In this document: positions 44,433 through 52,840 of the stretch, piece after piece
How the letters are laid out: each line of letters starts with the position of its first letter
Position numbering within the stretch: position 1 is the stretch's first letter
Assembly: GCA_021373135.1 (NCBI GenBank)
Contig: JAJFTH010000003.1
Location: 744,001-808,000 of the forward strand
Direction of reading: 5' to 3'
Source of the DNA: Bacteroidales bacterium
Lineage (GTDB): Bacteria; Bacteroidota; Bacteroidia; Bacteroidales; UBA1402
Length of the DNA stretch: 64,000 nucleotides
Notes under the pieces: generated by a model
What the model was told of the DNA's origin: nothing
The model's input: the letters and a program-made list of their open reading frames with translations, nothing else
Database searches by the model: none
Position numbers and translations under genes: made by a program

Positions 44433-45275
44433 ATGTATAATTTTTTTCGGTTTATTGCGAAATACAGTACAGTTCTGCTATTTATCATATTGCAGTCGTG
44501 TGCACTTTATCTGTTATTCAATCATAACAATTTTCAACAGAGTGCGCTCTTTAGTTCGTCAAACAGGATGAATGGTTTCTTGTTTTCTGTAGAAGAATCA
44601 GTGACCGGCTATTTCCATCTGAGAGATAATAATGAAGCATTGTTGAAGGAAAATGACAAGCTTCAACTCGAAAATGCCCGATTAAAGTCTGCCCTCCTGC
44701 AATATAGAGATACCTCAGGAATTCCTTTGCTGCGGATGAAAGAGGCTGATGAATATAGCCTGATTCCTGGTAGGGTGATCCATAACAATGTGACACATTT
44801 GCATAATTTTTTGACACTCAACATTGGAAAAGAAGATGGCGTGCTTCCTGAAATGGGTGTAGCAAACGCAGATGGAATTGTTGGTGTCGTGAGTCAGGTG
44901 TCTCAACATTATTCTGTAGTTATTCCTGTACTGAATCCTCAGATTGTCCGTTTTAGCTGTAAGTTGAAAAATTCAAACGCATCAGGCTCTCTGGTGTGGG
45001 ATGGCGTAGACAGACGATATGCATACCTGGAAGAAATCCCTCCCTACGTTTCTGTCTCGAAAGGTGACACCGTCGTGACCAGCGGATTTTCTGCGATTTT
45101 TCCTGAAGGAATCATGGTTGGCACTGTTGAGGAATACGAAATAGGTGAGGATGCCAATTACCTAAAGTTGAAAATCAGGTTGGCTGCAAGGTTTGATGCT
45201 TTGTCCAATGTACGTGTCATTCGTTACAAGCTTCGTGAGGAAATCAAAAAAGTAGAAGAGGAGGCTTCATTATGA
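44433..45275 (+). CDS. mreC: Rod-shape-determining protein MreC
   Basis: 280 aa from the ATG at 44,433 (MYNFFRFIAKYSTVLLFIIL); an upstream in-frame start would begin inside the mreB-mreC hairpin. One membrane helix (about 9-28), a coiled coil (about 60-90, NEALLKENDKLQLENARLKSALLQ) and the periplasmic beta-barrel pair: NIGKEDGVLPEMGVANADGIVG and GDTVVTSGFSAIFPEGIMVGTV. It is the periplasmic scaffold that activates PBP2. Confidence 0.94.
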   Translation: MYNFFRFIAKYSTVLLFIILQSCALYLLFNHNNFQQSALFSSSNRMNGFLFSVEESVTGYFHLRDNNEALLKENDKLQLENARLKSALLQYRDTSGIPLLRMKEADEYSLIPGRVIHNNVTHLHNFLTLNIGKEDGVLPEMGVANADGIVGVVSQVSQHYSVVIPVLNPQIVRFSCKLKNSNASGSLVWDGVDRRYAYLEEIPPYVSVSKGDTVVTSGFSAIFPEGIMVGTVEEYEIGEDANYLKLKIRLAARFDALSNVRVIRYKLREEIKKVEEEASL

Positions 45276-45784
45276 TGCGGTTCATCAATCATCTGATCTG
45301 TTTTGTCGGTTTAATAGCTATACAGGTTTTTGTGCTGGACAATGTGCATTTTATGGGGGTATTCCTGCCTTTGATCTATATTTATGCCCTTTTGCGTTTG
45401 CCTGCGGATATGTCCCCGAATATGACCATGATATTGGGTTTCCTTTTAGGTCTTTCTATGGATGTATTCTCAAACACACCAGGTATGCATGCCTTTGCCA
45501 CCACATTGATAGCTGTCATGAGATATCCGGTCTTGCGTTTGTTCGTTTCAAAGGAAGAACTGAGCAATAAGAATGTCAGTGAAAAATCTTTGGGAATGGG
45601 TGCCTTTTGGAAATATACCATCCTGCTTGTTTTTGTGCATCATACCACTTTGTTTATATTGGAATCATTTTCATTTGTAAATTGGTTGTTGCTTCTGGCT
45701 AAAATTCCTTTATGCAGTTTGCTTACCATGCTCTTCATCTTTGCATTAGAGCGCATTAACAGTAGAGAAGATGCAAAGTCTTGA
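45272..45784 (+). CDS. mreD: Rod-shape-determining protein MreD
   Basis: 170 aa, mostly hydrophobic with about five membrane segments. The N-terminus IQVFVLDNVHFMGVFLPLIYIYALLRLP is typical of the Bacteroidota MreD group, and GFLLGLSMDVFSNTPGMHAFA is the conserved middle. It overlaps mreC by 4 bp (ATGA) and mrdA by 14 bp. It links MreC and the RodA/PBP2 complex in the membrane. Confidence 0.93.
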   Translation: MMRFINHLICFVGLIAIQVFVLDNVHFMGVFLPLIYIYALLRLPADMSPNMTMILGFLLGLSMDVFSNTPGMHAFATTLIAVMRYPVLRLFVSKEELSNKNVSEKSLGMGAFWKYTILLVFVHHTTLFILESFSFVNWLLLLAKIPLCSLLTMLFIFALERINSREDAKS

Positions 45785-47621
45785 AAATCTGCGAAGGAAG
45801 AATATCCTAACGTTTATTTTATTAGGTGTATTTGTGGCGTTTGTCTTACGTCTTGCATCATTGCAACTTTTTAATAATGACTATAAGACTTTCGCGGACA
45901 GCAATGCCTTTTTTAAAAAAACAATTTATCCTGCCCGTGGACTGATTTTTGACCGGAATGGAGAATTGATGGTTTACAACAAGCCTTCTTATGATGTGAT
46001 GCTGGTCATGCGTGAAATGATAAACTTTGATACGCTGGACTTTTGCAAGACGGTTGGCATTACTAAACAAGATTTTATCCAACGTATTGAGGAAGTCAAG
46101 GATAGAAGACGCAATCCCGGTTATTCGTCATACACTCCCCAGGTCTTTTTATCTCAGCTTCCGGTGAATACGTATGGTGTGTTGCAGGAAAAACTTTTCC
46201 GGTTTAAAGGTGTTTCTGTACGAAGCAGAACATTGAGGGAATATATGCAACCCGTAGCGGCTCATGCATTGGGTTATGTAGCTGAAGTGAACCGTCGGGA
46301 TATGGATGAGGATCCTTATTACGTCATGGGTGACTATAGTGGCCGGTCTGGTATTGAAAAGCAATATGAAAAAGATTTGCGTGGCATCAAAGGTGTCGAA
46401 GTCTTGCTGCGTGATGCGCATGGACGTGTAAAAGGCCGTTATGATGAAGGTAAACATGATATTAAAGCCATGCCTGGCAAAGATTTAACACTTTCCATCG
46501 ATATGGAACTTCAGAAATATGCAGAAAAGCTCATGGTCAATAAACGAGGTGCTGTCGTTGCCATTGAACCAAAAACAGGAGAAATCCTGGCTTATGTTTC
46601 TGCTCCGACTTATGATCCTGGACTGTTGGTTGGAAGAAACAGGGCTGCGAACTATAAGGCTCTGGAGTCTTCTCCACACAAGATTTTTCTGAATCGTCCC
46701 ATTCAGTCGAATTATCCTCCGGGCTCAACTTTTAAACCTGCCCAGGCACTGGTTCTTTTGCAGGAAGGCATCATTGTTCCAAATACCATTTATAGTTGTT
46801 TCCATGGGTATTATTTTGCACCTGGGCACAAGGTTGGATGCCATACGCATCCTTCGCCCCTTGCATTGGCTCCTGCGATTGCCAATTCTTGTAATGCTTA
46901 TTTTTGTGCCGGGTATCGTGCCATGATGGATAGTCATAAGTATCCCAACATTCAAGAAGCGATGGATACCTGGAAAGATTACATGGTTTCATTGGGTTAC
47001 GGATATAAGTTGGGTGTGGATTTGCCTTATGAGAAAAGAGGAATGATCCCGAACAGCAAATATTACAACAAATGGTATGGGAAGAACGGTTGGCGTGGTG
47101 CGACCATCATATCCAATGCCATCGGTCAAGGTGAAGTGCTGGCAACGCCTATGCAAATTGCCAACCTTTGTGCGACCATTGCCAATAAAGGTTGGTTTTT
47201 TACGCCTCATATAGTGAAAAAGATCAAGGGGGGAGTGTTGGATACTCTTTATACGAAAAGGCATGTCACAATGATTGATTCATCCAACTTTAAACCGGTC
47301 ATCGAAGGTATGTATGAGTCTGTGATGCATGGAACTTCAGTCGGGGTAGCAGTTCCTGGTATCAATGTTTGCGGTAAAACAGGAACAGCACAGAACACCG
47401 GAGGAAAGGATCACTCCATTTTCATGTGTTTTGCCCCCATGGAAAATCCCAGGATCTGTCTGTTGGTCTTTGTGGAAAACGGTGGCTTCGGAGCTTCATG
47501 TGCCGTGCCGATGGCCAGTTTGCTTCTTGAAAAATATTTGACCGGAAAGATTGCCGATAACAGAATCTGGAAAGAAGATATATTGTTGAACCAAAATTTG
47601 ATGCAATTTGTACCGCGATGA
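45771..47621 (+). CDS. mrdA: Penicillin-binding protein 2
   Basis: 616 aa. A single N-terminal membrane anchor (about 12-32), a pedestal/dimerisation region with ARGLIFDRNGELM and the class B transpeptidase: SxxK at 319-322 (PPGSTFKP), the SxN motif in ANSCNAYF, and KTG in CGKTGTAQNTGG. It cross-links peptidoglycan during elongation with RodA. Start overlaps mreD by 14 bp and its end overlaps rodA by 14 bp. Confidence 0.95.
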   Translation: MQSLENLRRKNILTFILLGVFVAFVLRLASLQLFNNDYKTFADSNAFFKKTIYPARGLIFDRNGELMVYNKPSYDVMLVMREMINFDTLDFCKTVGITKQDFIQRIEEVKDRRRNPGYSSYTPQVFLSQLPVNTYGVLQEKLFRFKGVSVRSRTLREYMQPVAAHALGYVAEVNRRDMDEDPYYVMGDYSGRSGIEKQYEKDLRGIKGVEVLLRDAHGRVKGRYDEGKHDIKAMPGKDLTLSIDMELQKYAEKLMVNKRGAVVAIEPKTGEILAYVSAPTYDPGLLVGRNRAANYKALESSPHKIFLNRPIQSNYPPGSTFKPAQALVLLQEGIIVPNTIYSCFHGYYFAPGHKVGCHTHPSPLALAPAIANSCNAYFCAGYRAMMDSHKYPNIQEAMDTWKDYMVSLGYGYKLGVDLPYEKRGMIPNSKYYNKWYGKNGWRGATIISNAIGQGEVLATPMQIANLCATIANKGWFFTPHIVKKIKGGVLDTLYTKRHVTMIDSSNFKPVIEGMYESVMHGTSVGVAVPGINVCGKTGTAQNTGGKDHSIFMCFAPMENPRICLLVFVENGGFGASCAVPMASLLLEKYLTGKIADNRIWKEDILLNQNLMQFVPR

Positions 47622-49068
47622 AAAAATAAGTATCTGGAAGTCGTTGGATTGGTGGACTTTTTCTCTGTATGTTATTTTAGCAGTATTTGGCTGCATCAGC
47701 ATATACGGGGCAAGTTATGATTTCGACCACACCAGTTTTTTTGATATTAGTCAGCGATCCGGAAAACAGATGGTCTGGTTGGGAATGTCGCTTTGTATTG
47801 GGGTCTTGATTTTGCATATTGAAGCCAATAACTTTTTTTCCTGGTCATTCTTTATTTATTTAGCCATGATGGGGGTGTTGCTTCTGACAGTTGTCGTTGC
47901 ACCTGAAATCAAGGGTTCCAGATCCTGGTTGGTTATTGGACCGTTCAGCATACAGCCTGCTGAGTTTGCGAAATTTGCGACCTGTTTAGTTTTGTCGCGT
48001 TTTATGAGTTCTTACAATTTCAACATCAATCATTCCAGAAATGCCATTATCGTTGCCGGTATCATTCTATTGCCGATGATGTTGGTCTTTTTTCAAAATG
48101 AAACGGGAACGGCATTGGTTTTCTTATCTCTGATGATGATGCTTTACAGAGAGGGGATGCCTGGAATCATCTTGTTTTTGATGGTTTGTTTTGCCGGTTT
48201 CTTTTTGATTGGTATACGCTTTGGAGATATTTATTTTTTGACTAATACTTCTTGGGGGCAATTTGCCGTATTGTTGATTACGCTCCTGGTGGTCTGTGGC
48301 ATGTTGCTGATTTATAGAAAAGACCATCAGACTCCAAAAATGTTATTAACCTGGAACTTGGTCTTTCTTGGTGTGGGCGTTCTGGTCAATGTCTTTGGCT
48401 GGTGGATGTTTAACATCTGTTATCTTCAATTGATCTTATTGGCCTTGACCTTTATATATCTGGCTTTTCAGTCCTTGAAGACAAGGAGCGCGGTGTACTT
48501 GTTGATCGGATTTTTTACAATAGCTTCAGCCGGATTCCTTTATTCTACGGATTATGCTTTTGATGAGGTTTTGGAGCCCCATCAACAGATTCGAATCAAA
48601 GTGTTGTTGGGCATGGAGGATGATCCGACCGGTGCCGGATATAATGTCAATCAATCAAAAATTGCCATTGGATCCGGTGGCTTCTTTGGAAAAGGTTTTT
48701 TAAATGGGACTCAGACCAAACTAAAATATGTGCCTGAACAGGATACGGATTTTATTTTTTGTACGGTTGGTGAAGAGCAGGGATTTGTCGGTTCTGTGAT
48801 AGTACTTGGTTTGTACATCGGTCTTTTGCTCCGGTTGATCACTTTGGCCGAACGGCAACAATCGGCTTTTTCAAGAATATACGGATATTGTGTGGTCAGT
48901 ATCCTTTTTTTCCATGTCTTTATCAATATCGGAATGGTGCTGGGGTTGTTGCCTGTCATTGGAATCCCTTTGCCGTTTTTCAGCTATGGCGGGTCTTCCT
49001 TATGGGCTTTTACCATTTTACTTTTTATCTTCTTGCGTCTTGATGCCGACCGGGAGCAACGACGTTGA
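47608..49068 (+). CDS. rodA: Peptidoglycan glycosyltransferase RodA
   Basis: 486 aa. A SEDS protein with about ten membrane segments; key stretches are GSRSWLVIGPFSIQPAEFAKF with the catalytic-loop residues, GTGAGYNVNQSKIAIGSGGFFGKGFLNGTQTKLKYVPEQDTDFIF-type region (first half at TGAGYNVNQSKIAIGSGG) and SYGGSSLW at the end. The only start between the previous in-frame stop and the first helix is TTG at 47,608, inside the mrdA end, so I use it. The last 51 bp overlap the convergent gldH. Confidence 0.93.
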   Translation: MYRDEKISIWKSLDWWTFSLYVILAVFGCISIYGASYDFDHTSFFDISQRSGKQMVWLGMSLCIGVLILHIEANNFFSWSFFIYLAMMGVLLLTVVVAPEIKGSRSWLVIGPFSIQPAEFAKFATCLVLSRFMSSYNFNINHSRNAIIVAGIILLPMMLVFFQNETGTALVFLSLMMMLYREGMPGIILFLMVCFAGFFLIGIRFGDIYFLTNTSWGQFAVLLITLLVVCGMLLIYRKDHQTPKMLLTWNLVFLGVGVLVNVFGWWMFNICYLQLILLALTFIYLAFQSLKTRSAVYLLIGFFTIASAGFLYSTDYAFDEVLEPHQQIRIKVLLGMEDDPTGAGYNVNQSKIAIGSGGFFGKGFLNGTQTKLKYVPEQDTDFIFCTVGEEQGFVGSVIVLGLYIGLLLRLITLAERQQSAFSRIYGYCVVSILFFHVFINIGMVLGLLPVIGIPLPFFSYGGSSLWAFTILLFIFLRLDADREQRR

Positions 49069-49560
49069 ATCTGAAGTCTGCGAATCCCGGATGGGAAACA
49101 GACGAATGCCGATATCTTCGACGCCCACAAGAACTTGATCTCTCAGTCCGTGCTCAATCTTGATCTGGAACCAGCGTTTCTGAGCCGATTTCTTAATTAC
49201 AAGATTCGGAAGCCGATAGGAAACGTGGTACAGAGAGCCCCATCCTTTTCCAAGCCATCGGCCGTTTACTTCCGAAAGTTGCCAATTGATAGAGTCTGAG
49301 CGTGTCTCTCCGTCGGAATTTTTGGTTTGAATATATAGCCAGATGTTCTGATAGGGATAGATGTTTGAGTGGCGGATGTCGATTTCATAGCCTATGTTCT
49401 CAGGTGCAGAGGATGGAATGCTGTCCTGAAAATAGAATGGCTGATCCGTAGCCCAGCCCGAAGAAGGAATAGTCCCGACGTTTTGATAGATGTTCTCATT
49501 TTGACATGAATAGCAAAACAAGGCTATGATGAAAAACGATATGATCTTTTGAATCCTCAT
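49018..49560 (-). CDS. gldH: Gliding-motility lipoprotein GldH
   Basis: 180 aa. Signal MRIQKIISFFIIALFCYSC with the lipid Cys at 19. The mature domain (YQNVGTIPSSGW; IRHSNIYPYQNIWLYIQTK; LGKGWGSLYHVSY) matches GldH, an outer-membrane-associated lipoprotein needed for gliding in flavobacteria and conserved also in non-gliding Bacteroidales, where its role is unclear. The start overlaps the stop of the PSP1-domain gene by 4 bp. The end overlaps rodA by 51 bp on the other strand. Confidence 0.88.
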   Translation of the reverse strand: MRIQKIISFFIIALFCYSCQNENIYQNVGTIPSSGWATDQPFYFQDSIPSSAPENIGYEIDIRHSNIYPYQNIWLYIQTKNSDGETRSDSINWQLSEVNGRWLGKGWGSLYHVSYRLPNLVIKKSAQKRWFQIKIEHGLRDQVLVGVEDIGIRLFPIRDSQTSDSTSLLPVGIKTQEDKK

Positions 49561-50978
49561 GCTTCGTTCTTTGGTGTGTCATTATTTGAAGAAGTCGGCT
49601 TTTGTGGTTTGTCAAAGTGTGGCCTGTTTTGTTGATTTTTATTCCGGTTTTTATTCTTCATGTTTTTTTTATGACCGGCATTCGGATTGGACTGATGGTT
49701 TGCCTCGTCCCTCACAACTTTTTGTTCTTCTGCCTGAATCAGCGTTTCCGGCTTTTTCACCTGAGCTTGTCCCGGCTTCTCTTTTTTCTCCGGTCTGACC
49801 ATCCTGTCTTGCTTTTCAACTCTTTCAGGCTTATCCGAATGCTCTTGCTTTTGCAAATCATTTGTTTTTTCAGGCCTTTCGGGTCTGTGTCGGTTTCTGC
49901 TTTTGCCTGCTTTTTTTGCCCTGTCAAAACGGGTCAACCCATCCTGACTAAGTACATCTCCGAATTCCCTTTTCTGTTCAACTTCTATGACTTCTGAAAG
50001 ATTCTCTACACGGGCACCTCTCTTGTTCAATGCGATAATTTGCTTGGCCCTTTCAACCGGTATGGTTATTGCGTTTGCCAGAAATTCCTTGCTGGTGGAA
50101 TAAGTTAGCTGTCGTTTGAAAATGTCTGCTTTGAACAGGTAATAATTACATTCCCTGGTTTCAAGAATAATATCCTTCGAAGGAATATCTTTTTGTGCCT
50201 CCGCATAGACATCGGTTTCATAGTTTAGGCAACATTTCAGTTTCGCGCATTGGCCGGCCAGTTTTTGCGGGTTTAGGGAAAGGTCCTGATAACGGGCTGT
50301 ACTGGTGGAAACAGAGACAAAATTGGTCATCCAGGAGGAACAGCAAAGTTCTCTGCCGCAAGGGCCTACACCTCCGATTCTTCCTGCTTCTTGTCTGGCA
50401 CCTATCTGCTTCATTTCAATGCGCACGTGAAATGCCTCTGCCAGCACTTTGATCAGTTGTCTGAAGTCAACCCTGTCATCAGCAATATAGTAAAAAATGG
50501 CCTTATTCCCGTCTCCCTGATATTCCACGTCGCCGATTTTCATGTTCAACTTGAGGTCTTCGGCGATTTTACGGGATTTAAGCATGGTGTCATGCTCCAG
50601 TGCTTTGGCTTCTTCGTATTTTTCCAGATCGACAGGTCGGGCTTTGCGATATACCCGGCGCACCTCTTGCTGATCAAAGCGGTAATTGCTTTTTTTCATC
50701 TGCTTCAAAACGAGGGCACCTGTAAGCGTAACTTCTCCGATATCATGTCCCGGACTGGACTCAACGGCAACAAGGTCACCTTTTTCAAGCTCAATCTTGT
50801 TGCTGTTCAGGTAGTAGCCTTTTCGGGTGTTCTTGAACTGAACCTCAACCCAGTCTGTCATCTTTTGTGCCTGGGAAAGATCACAGAGCCAATCGAATGT
50901 GTTGAGTTTTTTTATCTTAAGTCCGCTGCATCCGTTTTTCTTCATGCAGCTGCCGCATATATTTAATTTGTATTCCAT
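49557..50978 (-). CDS. PSP1-domain protein (YaaT/RicT family)
   Basis: 473 aa. N-terminal cysteines CGSCMKKNGCSG, then the PSP1 domain (about 40-290) with a Cys cluster GPCGRELCCSSW and CAKLKCCLNYE, a site for an iron-sulphur cluster in RicT. The last 130 residues are a low-complexity Lys/Asn/Pro/Gln tail (KNMKNKNRNKNQQNRP). In Bacillus the RicT complex stimulates RNA processing; the tail suggests RNA contact here. It lies between holB and gldH on the same strand. Confidence 0.88.
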   Translation of the reverse strand: MEYKLNICGSCMKKNGCSGLKIKKLNTFDWLCDLSQAQKMTDWVEVQFKNTRKGYYLNSNKIELEKGDLVAVESSPGHDIGEVTLTGALVLKQMKKSNYRFDQQEVRRVYRKARPVDLEKYEEAKALEHDTMLKSRKIAEDLKLNMKIGDVEYQGDGNKAIFYYIADDRVDFRQLIKVLAEAFHVRIEMKQIGARQEAGRIGGVGPCGRELCCSSWMTNFVSVSTSTARYQDLSLNPQKLAGQCAKLKCCLNYETDVYAEAQKDIPSKDIILETRECNYYLFKADIFKRQLTYSTSKEFLANAITIPVERAKQIIALNKRGARVENLSEVIEVEQKREFGDVLSQDGLTRFDRAKKAGKSRNRHRPERPEKTNDLQKQEHSDKPERVEKQDRMVRPEKKEKPGQAQVKKPETLIQAEEQKVVRDEANHQSNPNAGHKKNMKNKNRNKNQQNRPHFDKPQKPTSSNNDTPKNEA

Positions 50979-51108
50979 TTGAATCCGTTAAAGTTTCCGG
51001 AGAACCGGTATGTTTTTTTGCTTTTGAGGACCATTGATCCGATTAAAAAAGAACAAGAAATTTTTCCTTCGATCTGTCGTTTCACCTTGATCCAAAAGCT
51101 TTTGCCGA

Positions 51109-51116
51109 CAAAAATA
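51109..51116 (-). promoter_or_regulatory. -7 element upstream of the PSP1-domain gene
   Basis: The minus strand reads TATTTTTG in the 163-bp gap after holB, an exact TAnnTTTG match about 130 bp before the start. Confidence 0.4.
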
Positions 51117-51141
51117 GACGAAAAAGCCGAATGATGCAAAT

Positions 51142-52305
51142 CTATTTTTTGAAGAGCATGATGGACTTCAATGCCAAATCAAAGAAAACGATTTTGGCAT
51201 TCACATTTTGTTCGATATGTTTCTCTGCCAGTTCGAGTTCTTCCATAAAAGAAAGAATGTTCTTGTGATTGATGAATGGCGAAAAATTTTTGGAGAAATC
51301 CATCTCTTCGGGGGTCAGAAAATTGATTTCAGGCTGACCTACATTCATGATGAAATTTTCACGAACCAGACGCTGGGAATAGGAGAGGTAATTCTTCTCT
51401 TGTTCCCTGCCTGCTTTGGCCATTTCTTCCGACCAGATCTTGAGGTCTTTCAAACTTTTTTGTTTGTCAAGTTTCTTATCGGGACTGAAATTGGCAATGG
51501 TGTATGCACCACGCATGCAGCGGATAAACTGTTGCAGATAAAGCCTTTTCTCATCGCCGGACTGAATGTAATCCAGTGCTTTCAACCAGCTTCCTCCGGA
51601 CAGGTGGATGCTGGAATCCAGCTCTGTATCTGACATGTTGAATTTCTCCTGCAGGGCTTTTCGCAGGTCCCCGGCTTCGATGCCTTTTACCCTTACCAAC
51701 TGTGCGCGTGAAAGGATGGTGCTCAAAAGTTGTCCGGGATTTTCTGAAACCAAAAGGAAAACGGTCTTTTCCGGCGGCTCTTCTAATATTTTCAGCAATC
51801 GGTTGGCGCAGACGTCACCCATTTTTTCGGGAAGCCAGATAATCATGACTTTGTATTCGGATTCAAATGCCTTGAAGCTGAGTTTTCGTAAGATTTCATC
51901 TCCTTCGTCTCCGTAAATGACGCCCTGAGAATTTCCGGCTTTGATGAAACTCATCCATTCCTGGTAGCCGAAATATTCCTTTTCTAAAACGAATTCTCGC
52001 CACTGAATCAGAAAATCATCACAAACCCATTTTTTCCCTGAACTGGGTTTGTATATCGGAAAGACAAAATGGGTGTCCGGGTGGATGTACTTATTGAATT
52101 TGTGGCAGGAAGGGCATGTTCCGCAGGCATCTGTCTCTCCACGGTTGGTGCAGCAGATGTATCTGGCATAGGCCAGGGCAAGTTGCAGGGCTCCTGTGCC
52201 TTCTGCTCCGGAGAAAAGCTGCGCATGGGGTATCCGGCCTTCCTGTATGGATTGTATGAGCCTGTCCTTGATTTTTTGCTGGCCGATGATATCGTGAAAA
52301 TACAT
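51142..52305 (-). CDS. holB: DNA polymerase III delta-prime subunit
   Basis: 387 aa. AAA+ clamp-loader fold: IGQQKIKDRLIQSIQEGRIPHAQLFSG, a degenerate Walker A (GAEGTGAL, no lysine, as expected for the delta-prime rigid subunit), zinc cysteines CCTNRGETDACGTCPSC, and the SRC-like element IILSRAQLVRVKG (here TILSRAQLV). It is part of the sliding-clamp loader with the tau and delta subunits encoded elsewhere. It has its own -7 element 40 bp upstream. Confidence 0.9.
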   Translation of the reverse strand: MYFHDIIGQQKIKDRLIQSIQEGRIPHAQLFSGAEGTGALQLALAYARYICCTNRGETDACGTCPSCHKFNKYIHPDTHFVFPIYKPSSGKKWVCDDFLIQWREFVLEKEYFGYQEWMSFIKAGNSQGVIYGDEGDEILRKLSFKAFESEYKVMIIWLPEKMGDVCANRLLKILEEPPEKTVFLLVSENPGQLLSTILSRAQLVRVKGIEAGDLRKALQEKFNMSDTELDSSIHLSGGSWLKALDYIQSGDEKRLYLQQFIRCMRGAYTIANFSPDKKLDKQKSLKDLKIWSEEMAKAGREQEKNYLSYSQRLVRENFIMNVGQPEINFLTPEEMDFSKNFSPFINHKNILSFMEELELAEKHIEQNVNAKIVFFDLALKSIMLFKK

Positions 52306-52344
52306 AGTTACTGTGTGACTGTTTTTGAGCTTTTCTGCTTTTTA

Positions 52345-52352
52345 CAAAGATA
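52345..52352 (-). promoter_or_regulatory. -7 element of holB
   Basis: The minus strand reads TATCTTTG, an exact consensus match, 40 bp before the holB start. No clear -33 box. Confidence 0.5.
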
Positions 52353-52404
52353 GGAAAATTCGTAAAAGGACTTTCGGACTTTCCCTTTTTGTTTGATATT
52401 TTTC

Positions 52405-52435
52405 TTGAGCTTTTTCAAGAAAAGCAGTACATTTG
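52405..52435 (+). promoter_or_regulatory. Promoter of tRNA-Ser
   Basis: TTG (52,405-52,407), a 20-nt spacer and TACATTTG (52,428-52,435) match the Bacteroides promoter form. The tRNA begins 20 bp after the -7 box, as for tRNA-Met. Confidence 0.75.
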
Positions 52436-52454
52436 CGTCCGACCGTCGGATTTA

Positions 52455-52541
52455 GGAGAGTTGGCGGAGTGGTCGATCGTGGCAGACTCGAAATCTGTTG
52501 TACCGCTTGCGGTACCGGGGGTTCGAATCCCTCACTCTCCG
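52455..52541 (+). tRNA. tRNA-Ser(CGA)
   Basis: 87 nt with the long variable arm of tRNA-Ser. Acceptor GGAGAGT/ACTCTCC, anticodon stem CAGA(C)/(A)TCTG with loop carrying CGA, variable stem TACCGC-TTGC-GGTA, T arm GGGGG-TTCGAAT-CCCTC. Discriminator G; CCA is encoded at 52,542-52,544. An integrase gene follows 300 bp downstream, so this tRNA may be the target of an integrated island. Confidence 0.95.
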
Positions 52542-52579
52542 CCAAAAGTCTAAGACAGACGAAAGAAAATCTAAGACAA

Positions 52580-52613
52580 ATCCCGTAAAATCAAGGTTTT
52601 ACGGGATTTTTTG
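52580..52613 (+). terminator. Rho-independent terminator after tRNA-Ser
   Basis: ATCCCGTAAAA (52,580-52,590) pairs perfectly with TTTTACGGGAT (52,597-52,607) around TCAAGG and is followed by TTTTTT-type run. It stops reading from the tRNA into the integrase gene. Confidence 0.85.
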
Positions 52614-52667
52614 TTGTTTGTCACTGACGTCTGAAAGTCAAGAAAAAGACAGAAAACGACAGAGATC

Positions 52668-52716
52668 CGTTACTAAATCGTTACTGAAAATAAGGCCTCA
52701 AAAACAGTAACGATTT
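52668..52716. repeat. CGTTACT repeats upstream of the second integrase
   Basis: CGTTACT at 52,668-52,674 and 52,679-52,685 (11-bp period) and its complement at 52,706-52,712. The second and third copies lie in a perfect 12-bp inverted repeat, AAATCGTTACTG (52,675-52,686) and CAGTAACGATTT (52,705-52,716). Position between attachment site and integrase suggests arm-type binding sites. The rest of 52,614-52,840 shows no gene. Confidence 0.55.
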
Positions 52717-52840
52717 TAGGTGTAAATATCTGATTTGTCGCCTGTTGTCTATTAAGTGTCTGCTCATAAACCAAGTATTAACTATTCCTTTGCAATGGGA
52801 AATCATACGCCTATTGTTTCGGGATTAAAACGAAAGTATT

